Of a stretch of 64,000 nucleotides of DNA, positions 49,490-61,429 are shown piece after piece (positions within the stretch are counted from its first letter, which is position 1; every line of letters begins with the position of its first letter). The notes beneath the pieces are model-generated. The model did not search any database, was not told where the DNA came from, and saw nothing but the letters and a program-made list of their open reading frames with translations. The stretch comes from Nemertoderma westbladi (lineage: Eukaryota; Xenacoelomorpha; Nemertodermatida; Nemertodermatidae): the NCBI GenBank assembly GCA_032718475.1, contig JAUCBJ010003847.1, positions 1 through 64,000 on the forward strand, read 5' to 3'. The position numbers were made by a program, and so were the translations under genes.

Positions 49490-50815
49490 GGGACAAACCA
49501 TATCCACGGGTGATGGGCTGCGTAAGAGCCAGGCTATCTTTTGCCACTTTAAGGGCAACATGTGCCTGCTTTAGGTCTTCTCACTCTGTATGGCGATGGG
49601 CTGGTGTGGTGGATGGTGCTTCCCTACCTTATGTACACATTTAAATATAGTAGACTTTTGTTGTTGTTTGCAATTTTTGTATAACGTTTCATATAGTTTC
49701 AGTGTCAGTTTCAATGTCAGTAAAAATGTCTTTTGTAATTTAGTTACTATTAACTAAATTACATTAAATTAACCAAGTTACTATTAACTAAATATTAACG
49801 TTATTCTGGGATAACAGACCATACACACCAATAGAGGGCTGTTGGTTGAAAGTCCTGCAGCTATCAACTGTGATTTTTTCATACTGTTTAGCCACTGTTT
49901 TTGGGATTCTTATGAGTCCACCTTATTCTCACAAAGAGGACATGCTTTCGTATCCTCAAAAATGAAAATAAAACCCTTACCTTATAGGGTTGCTCGATTC
50001 CTAGGCAGTTTCGAGCGGCTGTCTTTCCTTTATATCAGGTTTGGAACTGTGGTTTGGAAAACACACAGGTTCCTGATAAAGTGGTGTAAAAGCCACACCT
50101 ACCAAACGTGTCAATTATTATTTATTTGACAGAAAAATAAAATCATTTTTTTTCAAGATAATCATTGGGAATTATTCTTATTAAAAAGTTTTATTATTTC
50201 ACTATCTAATAAAGTACCGGTAAATAGTGACTACTTTATATTACCAAAAACTAACCATCGCGTCTCTCTTTCCCCCCAAGCAGGAGTACAGTATAACCTG
50301 TGTTGACATGAAAACTCACCTTTGTGTTTGATTGAGGGTTTTTACATTTCTCCTTTTAGAGTTGGTGAAGTTCTTTTTTGTTGTTGCTAATAAGCTAAGT
50401 TTTACGTGACACAGGTAATTGGGGATGGGTGGTGTGCATATTTGGTGCAATTTCACTTTGAGTGTCTTACCCCTTTTTATATAATTTTGCGGCAAGAGAA
50501 AACTTACATTCCTTTTTTACTTTGAAAATTTCCATTGGTATTTGCTCTGGCAATATTCCAGTGCCGGCTGTTTCAGACCAACCTCTTGACCTCGGTTGAG
50601 ACCAGTAAGTTCCTAGTAGCATGGGAACTGAAGAGGAACGTGGGCAACAAGCCATACTTGGTGTCACCAACGAAATTTTTTCAAAGGTAAATTTTCAGAA
50701 AGCGTTCAATCCTAGCTATAGAACAGTTGATCCTAGTACTACCCTAATTAAGATCAAAATTCAATATTCGGGAGGGCCCCTGTAATTAAGCCAGCCTGAC
50801 AAAATTAATATAGAG
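49490..50815. other. Spacer before BEL family 2, possible LTR remnant
   Basis: No gene. TGGTGTCACCAACG near 50650 could be a primer-binding site, which would place an LTR upstream, but no second LTR copy is found in the window to confirm it. Confidence 0.3.
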
Positions 50816-51723
50816 TTGATCCTCAGGATAGGGTCGAATATGTCTAACGCGATGCACTCATTGACGGACCCTGGTGAGAGACCTATCAACCAATCACAGA
50901 CCATACGGGACACAATGCCAACTACAGTGCATCCCGTAGAGGAACCGCCCACTTCAATCTGGGTTGACGGAACCCCAATAACGTCTCCCCAACAATATAG
51001 AGTTTGTATGGGGGAAGCTGAGATTAAAAGAAATGAAGGAGAAGATGTTCCGAAACCCACTCTACCAAACATACCTTTAATAGATACTAGCAGCTTCATA
51101 GATCAACATGAAAACGAACCTATAAAGATTGAGTTGCCACACGCCTCAAAAACTCAGCAAACAAAACCCTTGCAGAGGGATGTGTAGAAATGATAACCGA
51201 ATCTCTTATAAATGAATCGACGAGTAATGATAATGTAAATAATAAGCGGATGGGACAGGTTCCTGTAGGAGTGGGACCCACCTTCCCTCCCTCATGAGAG
51301 GTATTGGAAGACCCTGTGACCTCGGGAACTGTCCAAGAAGAACCGCTAAGGAAAAATGATGATAAACAGACGGGACAGGTTTCAGGAGCAGGAGCAGGAG
51401 CAGGACCTACCTTCCCTCCCACACGGGAGGGGTTGGAGGTACTTGTGCCCTCAGAAACTGTCAAAGAAGAACAGCTAAGGATAGCAAATGAACAGTTAGT
51501 TGAGTTTCTACATATAATAAATAATATGAATAAAGAGCCAATCAACGAGGAGAAGAGACCAACTCGACATATAACACCCAAACCTTATCAACACATGAAT
51601 CTCTGCATGAGAACGGATTCTGAAGACTCCAGCGAGAGTAATATTCCTCCTCAAAAAGTTTACCCAGAAATGGAAAACTTGAAAACTAACATCAAAGATT
51701 TATCTGAAACTGTTAAAAACTGA
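50816..51723 (+). pseudogene. BEL family 2 gag leader
   Basis: Frames at 50816-51187 and 51304-51723 encode acidic, Pro/Glu/Thr-rich sequence with repeated (V)PSETVKEE(P)LR-like units: the phrase around GTVQEEPLRKNDD recurs as ETVKEEQLRIAN, and the DNA GGGACAGGTT recurs at 51250 and 51372. This is a repeat-containing disordered gag segment, broken by at least one stop. Confidence 0.5.
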
Positions 51724-52279
51724 ACACAAAACCTAAACACTCCACGCCAAGAAACAAAGGCGAAGAGATCGGAGCACTCAGCGCGACCCCATCAGACGAA
51801 TTGCCATTTGTCTCATCAATGTACAAAGTCAAAGACAATTTACATTACAAAGCGTATTATATAATGGTGGAAGTAAGTCGCCAATGAACCATCCTCACAC
51901 AAGAGTCCCATTGTCACCTCATCCCCAAGACGTCCGATTCTACACTGGACACTCATTCCCAAAAGACCACTATACACCCAGTAGAGCGTGTCCAGAGGTG
52001 CCACCGAATGAACCGGATGACCCATTCAATGGTGATGACAATGACAAACCCCTGAGGAAACGGAAAAACAAGATCCCCAAGAAAAAAACAGGGAAATGAC
52101 AAAACTAAAAAGAACCGCCTCCACAACCACGTCGGAAATGGCAACCAGATCCGTCACCAGATCCAAGTGATTTCTCATCATCATCCTCCGAATCGGATTT
52201 CAGCGATGATTCATCCTCAACGTCTTCTGAGAAACATTGAAGACGCCAAAAGCGAGATAAACGAAATTATCAACTCCAA

Positions 52280-52738
52280 ATGGGTGATATCTTAGCAACA
52301 TCCCTAGAAGGACCAAGACTGGAATCAACAAAATTTAATGGAAACTCAGCGGAATTTATCTCGTTCAAAGCACATTTTATTGCTCAAGTGGATAGCAAAA
52401 ACGTCCCCATAACCACAAAAATAAGATGTCTGTTAACCTATATATCTGGGAAGGCATCACAGAAGGTCAAACATTATGAGGGAGTAGACGATGGATATCA
52501 GCATGCATGGGACATGTTAGAGAAGAACTTTGGTAACCCGACAGCTGTAATGAAATCAGTGATACATAATGTCACCACGTGTAAATTCCCGATTGTAACA
52601 GATTCACACGTAGACGAATACGCGGATGACATCCGACAAAGTCTGGAAATACTCCAAACATTAAAATGTCCACACGCACTAAATAGTGCTGACAATATGA
52701 GCAGAATCGTAGTGAATCTGGACTTCTCGGCTCGATAA
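52280..52738 (+). pseudogene. BEL family 2 capsid region (DUF1759-like)
   Basis: 152 residues including LESTKFNGNSAEFISFKAHF, TTKIRCLLTYISGKASQKV and WDMLEKNFGNPTAVMK, which parallel the DUF1759 pattern in element 1 (KFDG...EEYLQF, LKYLQVYTGG, DREFGHPAK). The frame stops at 52738 and the downstream frame 52847-53119 seems to be its continuation (LKELLSIQMGESYARIRPS). Confidence 0.75.
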
Positions 52739-53159
52739 AAATGGGTGAACGAGGCGCAACACTTCCGTCTACGACATGGTACCGAACCCGACATGTATGC
52801 ATTCGCTGATTGGATAGAGAAATAAGCTGATAGAGTTAAAGATCCTTTGTTTGACAACCTTGCGTTGAAGGAACTTCTATCCATTCAAATGGGAGAGTCC
52901 TACGCTAGGATACGTCCCTCTATGGTTCAAACAATGACCATTCTCACATTGCGGAAAGGTAAAGCAGAGAAATTAAACCTGAAATCTGCTGCCAAAACTA
53001 AACCTATCCCAGCAGTGCACAGTCTAGCCATCCAATCCCAAGAAGAAGGAGAAAATGTTCGTGTGACCAAACACGTCACAGATGAAGAGGAAATATACTC
53101 AAGTGATGATGATTTCTAGACAACTAATCCACATATTAACACGTTTGCAATAACATGGT

Positions 53160-53891
53160 CTGCTGAACCGATAAACATCTATCCAGGCGGACTAACCCAA
53201 CAATGTTATGAAAGCAACGGGAAACATCGTGTGAATCAGTGTCCGAAATTCCAAAGTCTCTCACACAAGGAGAAGTATGATACATGTTTCCATCTACAAC
53301 TCTGCTTAGTCTGTCAAGGTTTGAGACATTTCCATAAACATTGTAAATCATTAGAAAAATATCGGTGTTCTAAAACCACCAAGGAGGGCATGTGCCAGGA
53401 GGCACATAGCCCAGATCTTCATCCAGAACCAGCCGACATAAATGACAAATTCAAATGGTTAACAGATGAATATAAGAGAGTAGCAAGTGGACCTCCAACA
53501 CCTCACGAGGCATGGTTGAAACTCCATCCTGAGAGTAAAGGATCAAAGAATACCCTGAAAACTCTTCCTCCACCACCAAAAACAACTACCTCGTTGTTTC
53601 AAGTATATTATTATGAAGACACGACACTATGCACAATGCCTCCTACTAATAACGACGAGATTACGGCGATGGGCCACCAAAAAGGGAGCAGCGGTATTCC
53701 TAAAGATCATCCCTATACAAGTCGAAAACTGCAACACAAACGCCATTATATCAACATATGCGTTCCTTGATAACGGTTCAACAGGCACCTTCATAGACAG
53801 ACATTTAGCTGACCAGCTGGGTTTACCCATGAACAAGGCTGTTATCTGTATCAACACCATGTCCGATAAGAAGACATTGAACACCCATTGA
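53160..53891 (+). pseudogene. BEL family 2 zinc knuckle and protease-like region
   Basis: A Cys/His-rich segment (CPKFQSLSHKEKYDTC, then LCLVCQGLRHFHKHCKS) is followed, in another frame, by TYAFLDNGSTGTFIDRHLADQ, which occupies the place of the retroviral-type protease active site. The usual D-S/T-G is D-N-G here, so catalysis is doubtful. It stops shortly after. Confidence 0.7.
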
Positions 53892-54112
53892 ACAACGTGT
53901 GGGATTCAACCCTTGGTTGATACAAATGGTGTCGAACACTACCTTATATCATTGTAATTGAAAACCTGAAAATCGATTATAATCGCCCGTCAGAATGGCC
54001 CTTAGAAAGGATCCAACATCTTAGAAGCCTAAAGACACCAGATGACAACATCGCGGTCGATAGGGTTTCAATTCTCATTGGTATCAACTTCCCGCTTCTA
54101 CATACGATAGTA

Positions 54113-55350
54113 CTACTAGGATCGGCATTTTTAAGAATGCTGTGCCGGCTTGTCGACAAAATTGCACCACCACAACTCCCTATCACCCATGATATTTGCT
54201 AGATCATCCGCATATTCAAGGCCAGTGTCCTTTAAGATGCGTCTCAAGAAAGTCATGGGCTGTCCACCATGTTTATTCACTTCATGACGCTGCCAAAGCA
54301 CAAGATTATGCACTGGCTGGTCCTGCAATGTCCTGCAAAGTGGAGGCGACTTTGTTCTAGTGTCAAGCTTGGGGGAACCAATGAGACACCTCCAATGTTA
54401 TATAGTGTCTGTTTGGAAATGTGTGCATTGTACTTGACACAATGAACCCGGCGCAGCATTCTTGTGAATGTTCCATCCAAAGATTTGGTGTCCTCAGTAG
54501 TTAGAGCCCAGCATGGACTCCACTAGAGGAGTACTGGAACTACTGCTGCTGTAAATAATCGGACCTTAAGTTTCCGATTATTTATCTGTGACTTCCAAAT
54601 CCTGGAAAGCCTATTCAAGGCTGCCCATGCCTTTCCCTTACGTATTCAAAGGTCCTCACCTGACTTCCGGATCCATGACCCCAGGTAACAGAAGTCGTCC
54701 ACATGCTCAAGCATACCATCCTTTGAGCTCATACTCATCCGGTCAGAAACTTGCTATGCTGAGGACTTTCAAAGTTAACTGTCAAAAGTGTCGTCTTTTT
54801 GGAGTTAATAAAAAGACCAACACTAGAAGCAGCCTGTTCTAATGAGCTGATGAGCCGTTGGGCTCCCACTAGTGATTCTGAGAGTACTCCGAAGTCATCA
54901 GCAAAGTCTAGATCAGTTAGGTACTTGGGAGGATTTCCTCGACTTCTGGAGCCTGTAGGTAGAGTTACCATCACCCCATCATCATTATGATGATCTAAGG
55001 ACATGCGTAGAACATAGTCAACCACAATTATGAACAAGAATGGTGCACGTGTGTCTCCCTGGAGGACTCCCAATAACACTTAAAATGGTTTTGTAGTAGA
55101 CACAGTAGACACAAATGTTGTCGAACCATCGTATACTGATTTGATTGCTGCAATAATTTCATCAGGAATCCCATATAAAGAAAGTATGCTGAACATACGT
55201 GAGCGGGAGACTGAATCAAAGGCCTGGAAAAGTCAATGAAGATAACAACCAGATGCCTGTCTTTCTTTTTTGATAACTCTTCAATTATCCTTCTAAGTGC
55301 CAAAATGGGCTCCATGGTCCCACGACCTTTACGGAACCCATTCTGATTCC
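54113..55350 (-). mobile_element. RTE-like LINE (copy C)
   Basis: Minus strand, 3' end at 54113 with the CCTAGTAGTA tail and 5' truncation at about 55350. It shares the FADD-containing block (LTDLDFADDFGVLSESLVGA) and the GVLQGDTRAPFLF motif with copies A and B. Frameshifts near 54300, 54480 and 55080 and an in-frame stop in the YGSPCWA region break it. A 52-bp palindrome begins at its 5' junction. Confidence 0.9.
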
Positions 55351-55400
55351 CACCTACAGTACTAACCATTGCAATTGCAATGGTCAGTACTATAGGTGGG
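55349..55400. repeat. 52-bp palindrome at LINE copy C 5' junction
   Basis: CCCACCTACAGTACTAACC...GGTCAGTACTATAGGTGGG: two 24-base arms with two mismatches around AATT. It starts exactly where LINE homology ends. Confidence 0.9.
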
Positions 55401-56539
55401 TCCCTCCTCAGTCATTATCATCAACCTATAAACCATTTAAACGGCCCAGTGCTTACAATTCAATCAGCTGGCCTCCCACCTAACATCTATGAGTAAACTT
55501 ATAGATATTCCCATAGGATTTTTCTGGGAAGAGCTATTCAGCTGGCGGGGTAATACATTATACAAACTTACAGTTGATGTTTGATTACTGTCTGGGATAG
55601 AGAGGGAGAGAGTAATAAACTTGGCAAGTAATATACTTCTGTGCAGTTTGGGCCTATCCATTCAATCAATACTAGTAGCTTACTAGACCCTCATGAGTAC
55701 CAGCTGCTGGTGTTTCTATCGTTGAGTTGATGGCAATTTTCGTGTTTTCATTTTCGCTCACTCTGGGTACTGGTTTGAGGGGTAGGTTCGTTTAAAGTCG
55801 TGTAAAGCTTTCTAGTATATCAACGTTTTCACATTTTTTTAAATAATTTTAAAATATGCCAGCTAGTAAAAAAAAACTACCTTAATAAATAAATACTACT
55901 AATGTTCTAGAACATTCAATGGAACATATATATAACAGTATAGTATATATGTATCCTGCCCATTGCCCCATTTTTGGTAACAAAAAATTTTTATTTATTT
56001 TATAGTTGATCATTTTTTGACCATTTTCATGGCTATTATCATGATATTATGTTCTGGAACATATATTTTTGAGAGACGTTAGCTATTATTTGTGTGGCAG
56101 ACATTAATATTCTATGTGAAAAAAATTACCTGACGATCTAATGTAAATTATTAGCTACCATGACTCAGAAAATTAAGGATTAATTGGGGATTAAATACGA
56201 TTAAAATGTTAAATTGCAGATTTTTTTTTACAAGCTAATCAAATGTACAAGCTAGCACAAAATCAACATTTCTAGCTACAATCTTACTGTCAGAAGGTAA
56301 AATATTTCTTCTAGAACAAAAAACATCCATCCAATCATGATAAAAGCCATTTTTACATGAAAAAATTGGTCAAATGTTGGTACCCAGGGCATAGTATATT
56401 CAGATCTTGGTACAAGACTATTACATCAAATATTAGATAAATTTAATTCCGTAGATAGAGTTATTAAATTCTAGAATACTAAATTCATTAGTAATATAAA
56501 ATATATAATAGGAATTTGTACTATAATGTATGAAGCGAA
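55401..56539. promoter_or_regulatory. Upstream region of CatSper4-like gene 2
   Basis: AT-rich, no other gene. It includes palindromic TTCTAGAA-type sites: AATGTTCTAGAACATT at 55901-55916, ATGTTCTGGAACAT near 56049 and CTTCTAGAAC near 56310. The stretch 55820-55930 resembles 38480-38580 upstream of gene 1 (AATACTACTAATGTTCTAGA versus ATATCTACTAATGTTCTAGA). The promoter itself cannot be placed. Confidence 0.5.
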
Positions 56540-58171
56540 ATGGCATCCATAACTCCATATTCGGATTCACCCGGCAGAGAAATTTATGGAAAGCGTCTTC
56601 ACACTGCCATCTCACGTTTTAGATACTTGTTTAGAAAGAAACCACTACCCCCAGCAGATGATCACCATCAAAATGTAAGACATTCTAAAGGTCTAATGGC
56701 CTCACACAGAAAACAGCTTGATAGAGTATTCTTATGTGATGAACGAGATCAAACTGTAAAGCCTAGGAATACAATAGAAGACAATGAAGGGTTGGAAGCA
56801 GTTGGAAAAGGGGAAGGGCAGCCATCTAATATGGATGATATAGTAACATGGGACGAAGACAGAGCCACTAGATATATTTGCAAGGACGTAATTGGTTACG
56901 TTCTGAGAAGCACTCCATTTAGAATAATGATTGTGATTCTAATTGTAATAAACTCAATCTTAATTGGAGTTCAGACTGACGAACCAACACTGCGTAAGTA
57001 TGAAACATATTTTGCGAATCTTGACTTGGCGCTCACGACGGTATTTATTGCAGAGATTATTCTCAAATGGAGGTATAACTTCTATCTGTACTGGAAGAGT
57101 GGATGGAATGCCTTAGATGTGTTACTTGTGGCAGCCGTGCTTCTAGAAGATAGCCTCAAGTTTTTAGTGAGTGGTCGTGTGTTAAGGATACTTAGAGTCC
57201 TGAGGGCTTTGAGAACATTCCGTGGCGCCAATTTCCTTCTGGGGTTATCAACTCTCATACAAACAATCCTCTACTCTCTTCCAGACATGGGAAATATCGC
57301 ATTACTTCTCTTCATCGTAATGCTGATGTTATCGGTAGCTGGTTCAGTTTTATTTGGGGCAGACTTCCCCGAAAGCTTCGGTAATATAGGTACTGCGTTG
57401 TATACAAACTTTATCTGCGTAACCCAAGACGGATGGGTTGACATATACCGAGGCAATATGGACAAGAAGAGTGACCAAAGTGTTTTAGGTGCAGTATATT
57501 TCATTATTTCCATTGTAGTTGGTGCTTTTATTTTTGCGAATATAATTATTGCAGTTGTGGTAACAAATTTAGATAAATCGATTCGCGAAAGTCGAGGTTT
57601 GACCCAGACTGATCAATCGACACCAAAAGGGGATGAAATAAAAGAGGACGTCTGGGCTGACAAAACTAAGAAAATCTCCATGAAACAACCCGAGGTTGTT
57701 ATGTCCTCTTTCGATGTGTTCAAGCAAACACCACTGGAAATTATTGATTTCTCTAAAGTAACGCCGGCAAGGCTAGAAACCTATTATTTGCTTATTCTGG
57801 CTTTGGAAGAAAATCTACAGAGATATCAGAAACTCCATGAAAAACTTGTTCGACTAGTTGACAATCAGAACACATATCGCCGTAATTACTACGAAAAAAG
57901 AAATCGAGATACTCCAATCGATGATGAGAGTGTTAGTGTTGACTACAATCTTATGGCAGAATTTACGCACACAGGAGATATCGTTTCAGGTGTTGTTGAG
58001 ATGGACAAACATAATATGTTGGACAAAGATGATGGACGAGGGGGTATCCTTGATTTATTGCGCCCCCAAACTATCAAAAGAACTGCCGCCGCTAAAAATC
58101 TTATAAGACACGTCTCGAGGACATCCAACCTGATGTTAACAAAAAAGGAAGAACAAGGAAATGATAAATAA
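56540..58171 (+). CDS. CatSper4-like voltage-gated cation channel, copy 2
   Basis: Intact single-exon gene of 543 residues from ATG 56540 (MASITPYSDSPGREIYGKRL). It has the same six-helix ion-transport domain as copy 1, with an identical S4 core RVLRILRVLRALRTFRG, pore FICVTQDGWVDIY, and S6 GAFIFANIIIAVVVTNLDKS. The N-termini differ strongly, while the transmembrane block and the tail motif GDIVSGVVEMDKHNMLDKDDG are conserved. Both copies being open over 1.6 kb in a region of ruined transposons indicates purifying selection. It probably forms part of a sperm Ca2+ channel; the closest subunit is judged CatSper4 from the TQDGW filter and the post-S6 sequence. Confidence 0.85.
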   Translation: MASITPYSDSPGREIYGKRLHTAISRFRYLFRKKPLPPADDHHQNVRHSKGLMASHRKQLDRVFLCDERDQTVKPRNTIEDNEGLEAVGKGEGQPSNMDDIVTWDEDRATRYICKDVIGYVLRSTPFRIMIVILIVINSILIGVQTDEPTLRKYETYFANLDLALTTVFIAEIILKWRYNFYLYWKSGWNALDVLLVAAVLLEDSLKFLVSGRVLRILRVLRALRTFRGANFLLGLSTLIQTILYSLPDMGNIALLLFIVMLMLSVAGSVLFGADFPESFGNIGTALYTNFICVTQDGWVDIYRGNMDKKSDQSVLGAVYFIISIVVGAFIFANIIIAVVVTNLDKSIRESRGLTQTDQSTPKGDEIKEDVWADKTKKISMKQPEVVMSSFDVFKQTPLEIIDFSKVTPARLETYYLLILALEENLQRYQKLHEKLVRLVDNQNTYRRNYYEKRNRDTPIDDESVSVDYNLMAEFTHTGDIVSGVVEMDKHNMLDKDDGRGGILDLLRPQTIKRTAAAKNLIRHVSRTSNLMLTKKEEQGNDK

Positions 58172-58499
58172 CAACAAAGTCGTTTTTACAGAGACATGGA
58201 CAATAATAATAAGAATTTGTAATCTGGAATTTACAAACATCCAATAACAGACATTGTGTCCCAATGAATTTGTATCTTATTTTTTAATCTTAAACTCCTT
58301 AGTTACGAAAATTTGGTAAAGGCAATATTTAAATTAAACATTGAGATGATTTTCAAAAGAATTCTTTCCCTGGCAAACAACGCCACTAAACTAAATTTCT
58401 AGGTGATTTTATTACTGTTGAATGATTAGGTTTCATTTGGTACCAAAGTAAAGTTAATAAAGTGAAGTTTTCTTAGGTCGTTAGGCCAGGGATTATGCA

Positions 58500-58723
58500 G
58501 ATAGTCTGATGACTTATTTCCAGGACTACTGGTATACTCCCCCCTAGGAAACTCCAGTATTAATTTAGCTACCATTTAAGGATGAAAGGCAGAGTTGCCA
58601 GTCACTTTAAAGGATTAGTGTCAAAACTAAAACTACCCTGCCCCCATGCAGGGATCGAATCCACGACATCGGAAGAGATGTGAATTCAATGCAACGGATT
58701 TATCCACTACGCCACGGTTGGAC
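58500..58723 (-). mobile_element. tRNA-derived SINE
   Basis: On the minus strand a tRNA-like head starts GTCCAACCGTGGCGTAGTGG, containing an A box (TGGCGTAGTGG, 58704-58714), and 43 bases on a B box (GGATTCGATCCC, 58650-58661), the internal RNA polymerase III promoter. A unique body follows to the left. The cloverleaf is imperfect, so this is a SINE head rather than a working tRNA gene. The left limit is approximate. Confidence 0.75.
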
Positions 58724-58932
58724 CTTTGTATTTCGTATAATTCTCATTTCATATATATTTTTCATATCAAAGTATAATTCCTACTAGTCAACAATATTAA
58801 AAATAGTATGTCGATATATGAGGCACAAATGTAGGTCCCGGCGTATTACCTAATAACCGGTAGCCAGACTTTAAATAAAATACAAATATACTTCACAAAT
58901 TTATCCAATTAAATAAATCTATATTCCTCGTA
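58724..58932. other. AT-rich spacer
   Basis: No feature seen. Confidence 0.4.
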
Positions 58933-60511
58933 AGGCCCCCCTCACACGGAGCAACTTGTTTCTGCAACTTGTTTCTGAAACTTGTTACTGGACCCCCTCA
59001 CACACAGAAACAAGTTGCTTCAACTTGTTTCTGCAACTTGTTTCCGAAACTTGTTTCAGCAACTTGTTGCTGGCCCCCCCTCACACACAGAAACTTGTTG
59101 CTGAAGAAAATAACAATTATTTCCAAATAAATAGCTAGCATGTCCAGTCATTTGTATACTAGAAAGCCAGCAAGCTGACTGGAAGGAGCCCGGGGGAAGA
59201 ATTCTAGTAAAGACTATTACAAAGAACTATGTCAGTCAGCAGTAAGTAAACTAAAATTGTCTAAACTGCAAGGCGTGAGGCTAGCTGACTTTGTGGCTCG
59301 CCCCACATAATAAAAAATGCAACTTAGCTACCACTAACAAAAATATAATATGAAGCAAATAATTTCATTATCAAGCACGTTTACAAGATATAAGATGCGA
59401 TTACCGAATATTTATAAAAAATGCCCATGATGCACAACCAGATAAATAACAACGAATAGAGCCAAATAACAAATTTAGTTTCCTTCTATAGGTATTACCC
59501 CGTCGTCAAGCGGAATATCTCTTCCCAGTGAATTCTATGTGAATATGTAATATAGGTACTCCTTAGGCGGTAGGCCAGAGCGGGCTCCTTAAATACATGC
59601 AACTACTGTATTATAGTGTAGGTCAACTATAAAACATTTTGCAATCCACAGTGAGTATCGACTGCAATAGGACACAACACACTGCTTTGTGTAACTAAAA
59701 TTCATTCTCCTGATCCACCCCCTAACATAGCAGAGTGAGTAACCTTATTGTAGATATACCCTTAGGAAGCACTGGGAGAGCAATCAGCTTATGGGGTAAT
59801 ACATTAGAAACCAACAGCTTATGTGTGAGTAAACATTGCCTTTCCTTATAGCCTACTAGTAAAACTTGGCAACCAACACGTTTTTCTATGACTGTGTATA
59901 ACATATTAAGCCATATTTCATCATGAACACCAGCTGTTATTTTACCATTGCTTTTAATTTCGCGACAAAACAATGTCAAAAAACTAAATATATCGAATAC
60001 CACACATAGAATCGATCTGAAATTTTGTAACGCGATTATAAACCACCAAAGCAATGTACTTGCAAAATTTTATCAAAATCGCCAGCAAGAAGTGCCTTAA
60101 CCTAGATAATTATCAGTCAGTATGTCAGTCAGTCAGTCAGTGTAATGTATCCTCAGATTTTTACAGAAAGTATCCCTGAGATTCTTACAGTAAGTATCCC
60201 GCTGTCAAGCGGGCTCCTAATAATATCACATCACTCAAATTATCTAATATTAGCTAGTATCAAAATGGAATGTAATAAAAGTTTTTCAAAAAGTTGCTGG
60301 GAATATAACTTCCAGCAACTTGTTGCTGGACCCCCTCACACACAGAAATAAGTTGCGGAAACAAGTTGCAGAAACTTGTTGCTGGAGTCCTCACACACAG
60401 AAACAAGTTTCGGAAACAAGTTGCAGCAACAAGTTTATGTGTGTGAGGGGGTCCAGCAACAAGTTTCAGAAACAAGTTGTAGAAACAAGTTGCTCCGTGT
60501 GAGGGGGGCCT
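58933..60511. mobile_element. Non-autonomous DNA transposon with subterminal CAACTTGTTTC repeats
   Basis: The left end AGGCCCCCCTCACACGGAGC and the right end (its inverted match, GCTCCGTGTGAGGGGGGCCT) are near perfect. Next to both ends are arrays of GCAACTTGTTTCTG in opposite orientation with CCCCCTCACACACAG spacers, spanning 58950-59100 and 60310-60500. The interior has no transposase. The structure resembles hAT or P-like non-autonomous families, but no clear target duplication is visible, so the superfamily stays open. Confidence 0.8.
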
Positions 60512-60524
60512 AACTTACGATGTA

Positions 60525-60580
60525 AAGGTGCGTTCACATAACGTATGTGTGTGTATGTGAAAGTTATGTGAACGCACCTT
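60525..60580. repeat. 56-bp palindromic mini-element
   Basis: AAGGTGCGTTCACATAAC and GTTATGTGAACGCACCTT are exact 18-base inverted repeats around a TG-rich 20-base loop. It resembles a minimal MITE that retains only its termini. Confidence 0.8.
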
Positions 60581-61096
60581 AAACTAGCACAGTAGCGATA
60601 CCAAAAGTCGAGGTCGCCAATGACACTGCGACAGACAGAGGCCGTGGCCTTGATGGCGAGTTGTTTGAGTACCGGTACAATTCCAAAACGTTGCTGGGTA
60701 TTCTATTTAGGTATTGCAGTATTGGGCTGACTAGGTACCCCCCTCGTGCAGTAGTGGATACCAGAACATGGAATAAAGGTCAGCTGGTACAACCTGACAA
60801 TATATCAGTCTGTTTTAAGTCCGCATAATTTCAATACTTCCATGGCTGCATGGTTGCCGTTGCTGAGCCGATTGGTGGGTGGCGCCAAAGACCTGAAGAC
60901 GGTACGGGTAACTCTGTACCACTGCAACAGTAACGGTACCATACTGTAAAACATATGTTTAATAAGATTAAGGTACCGTACCGTACCGGTAAATGAGATA
61001 GCTGAATAGTGGCGATATCGCAATTCAGACATCACTCAGGCAATTGCAGGACTCCCTACCCTACCGCACGTACCAATGCTCAGATAATACAGTAGC
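60581..61096. other. Spacer rich in GGTACCG motifs
   Basis: No gene. Repeated GTACCGTACCGTACCGG-type sequence lies near 60970. Confidence 0.45.
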
Positions 61097-61190
61097 TGTA
61101 AGCGGATTCAATTCCACTTCATTACCCACCAGAAAATGGGACCAGTGGCATTTAGCAATATGTTGGGGATACGAACAAGCCCTAAAGCCA
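61097..61190 (+). repeat. Truncated 5' LTR of BEL element 3
   Basis: TGTAAGCGGATTCAATTCC begins the match with the LTR family. Homology stops after about 95 bases and the sequence jumps to gag, a deletion of the rest of the LTR and the gag leader. Confidence 0.8.
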
Positions 61191-61429
61191 CAGAGAGAGG
61201 TGAGAGGTCGTCGGGGGTGAGTCAACCCGACAGGAGCCTGCAAGGCCACGCAGTCGCACAGAGAGAGGTGGGGGTGAGTAGACCCAGCCGGAGTAGAGAC
61301 AATGCGTCGACTAGAGAGGGGCGTAGAAGCGAAGTAGGAGGTAGCGAAGTAAGAGGTGGCGAATGGGGGGGGGGGGGTGGGCAGAGAATGTCCCACAAGC
61401 GTCGGCGGATAATGCGCTGGGCGAGTTAG

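Larger units (their letters stand above)
50816..54000 (+). mobile_element. Decayed BEL/Pao element of a second family
   Basis: Separate gag, capsid, knuckle and protease fragments lie in order on the plus strand, with stops and shifts between them. They are only distantly similar to element 1. It ends near 54100, where LINE copy C begins. No RT or integrase is seen, and no LTR pair. Confidence 0.75.

Noticed and set aside
58640-58723. Functional tRNA gene
   Set aside because: A and B boxes are present but the stems are imperfect and extra sequence follows, as in a SINE.
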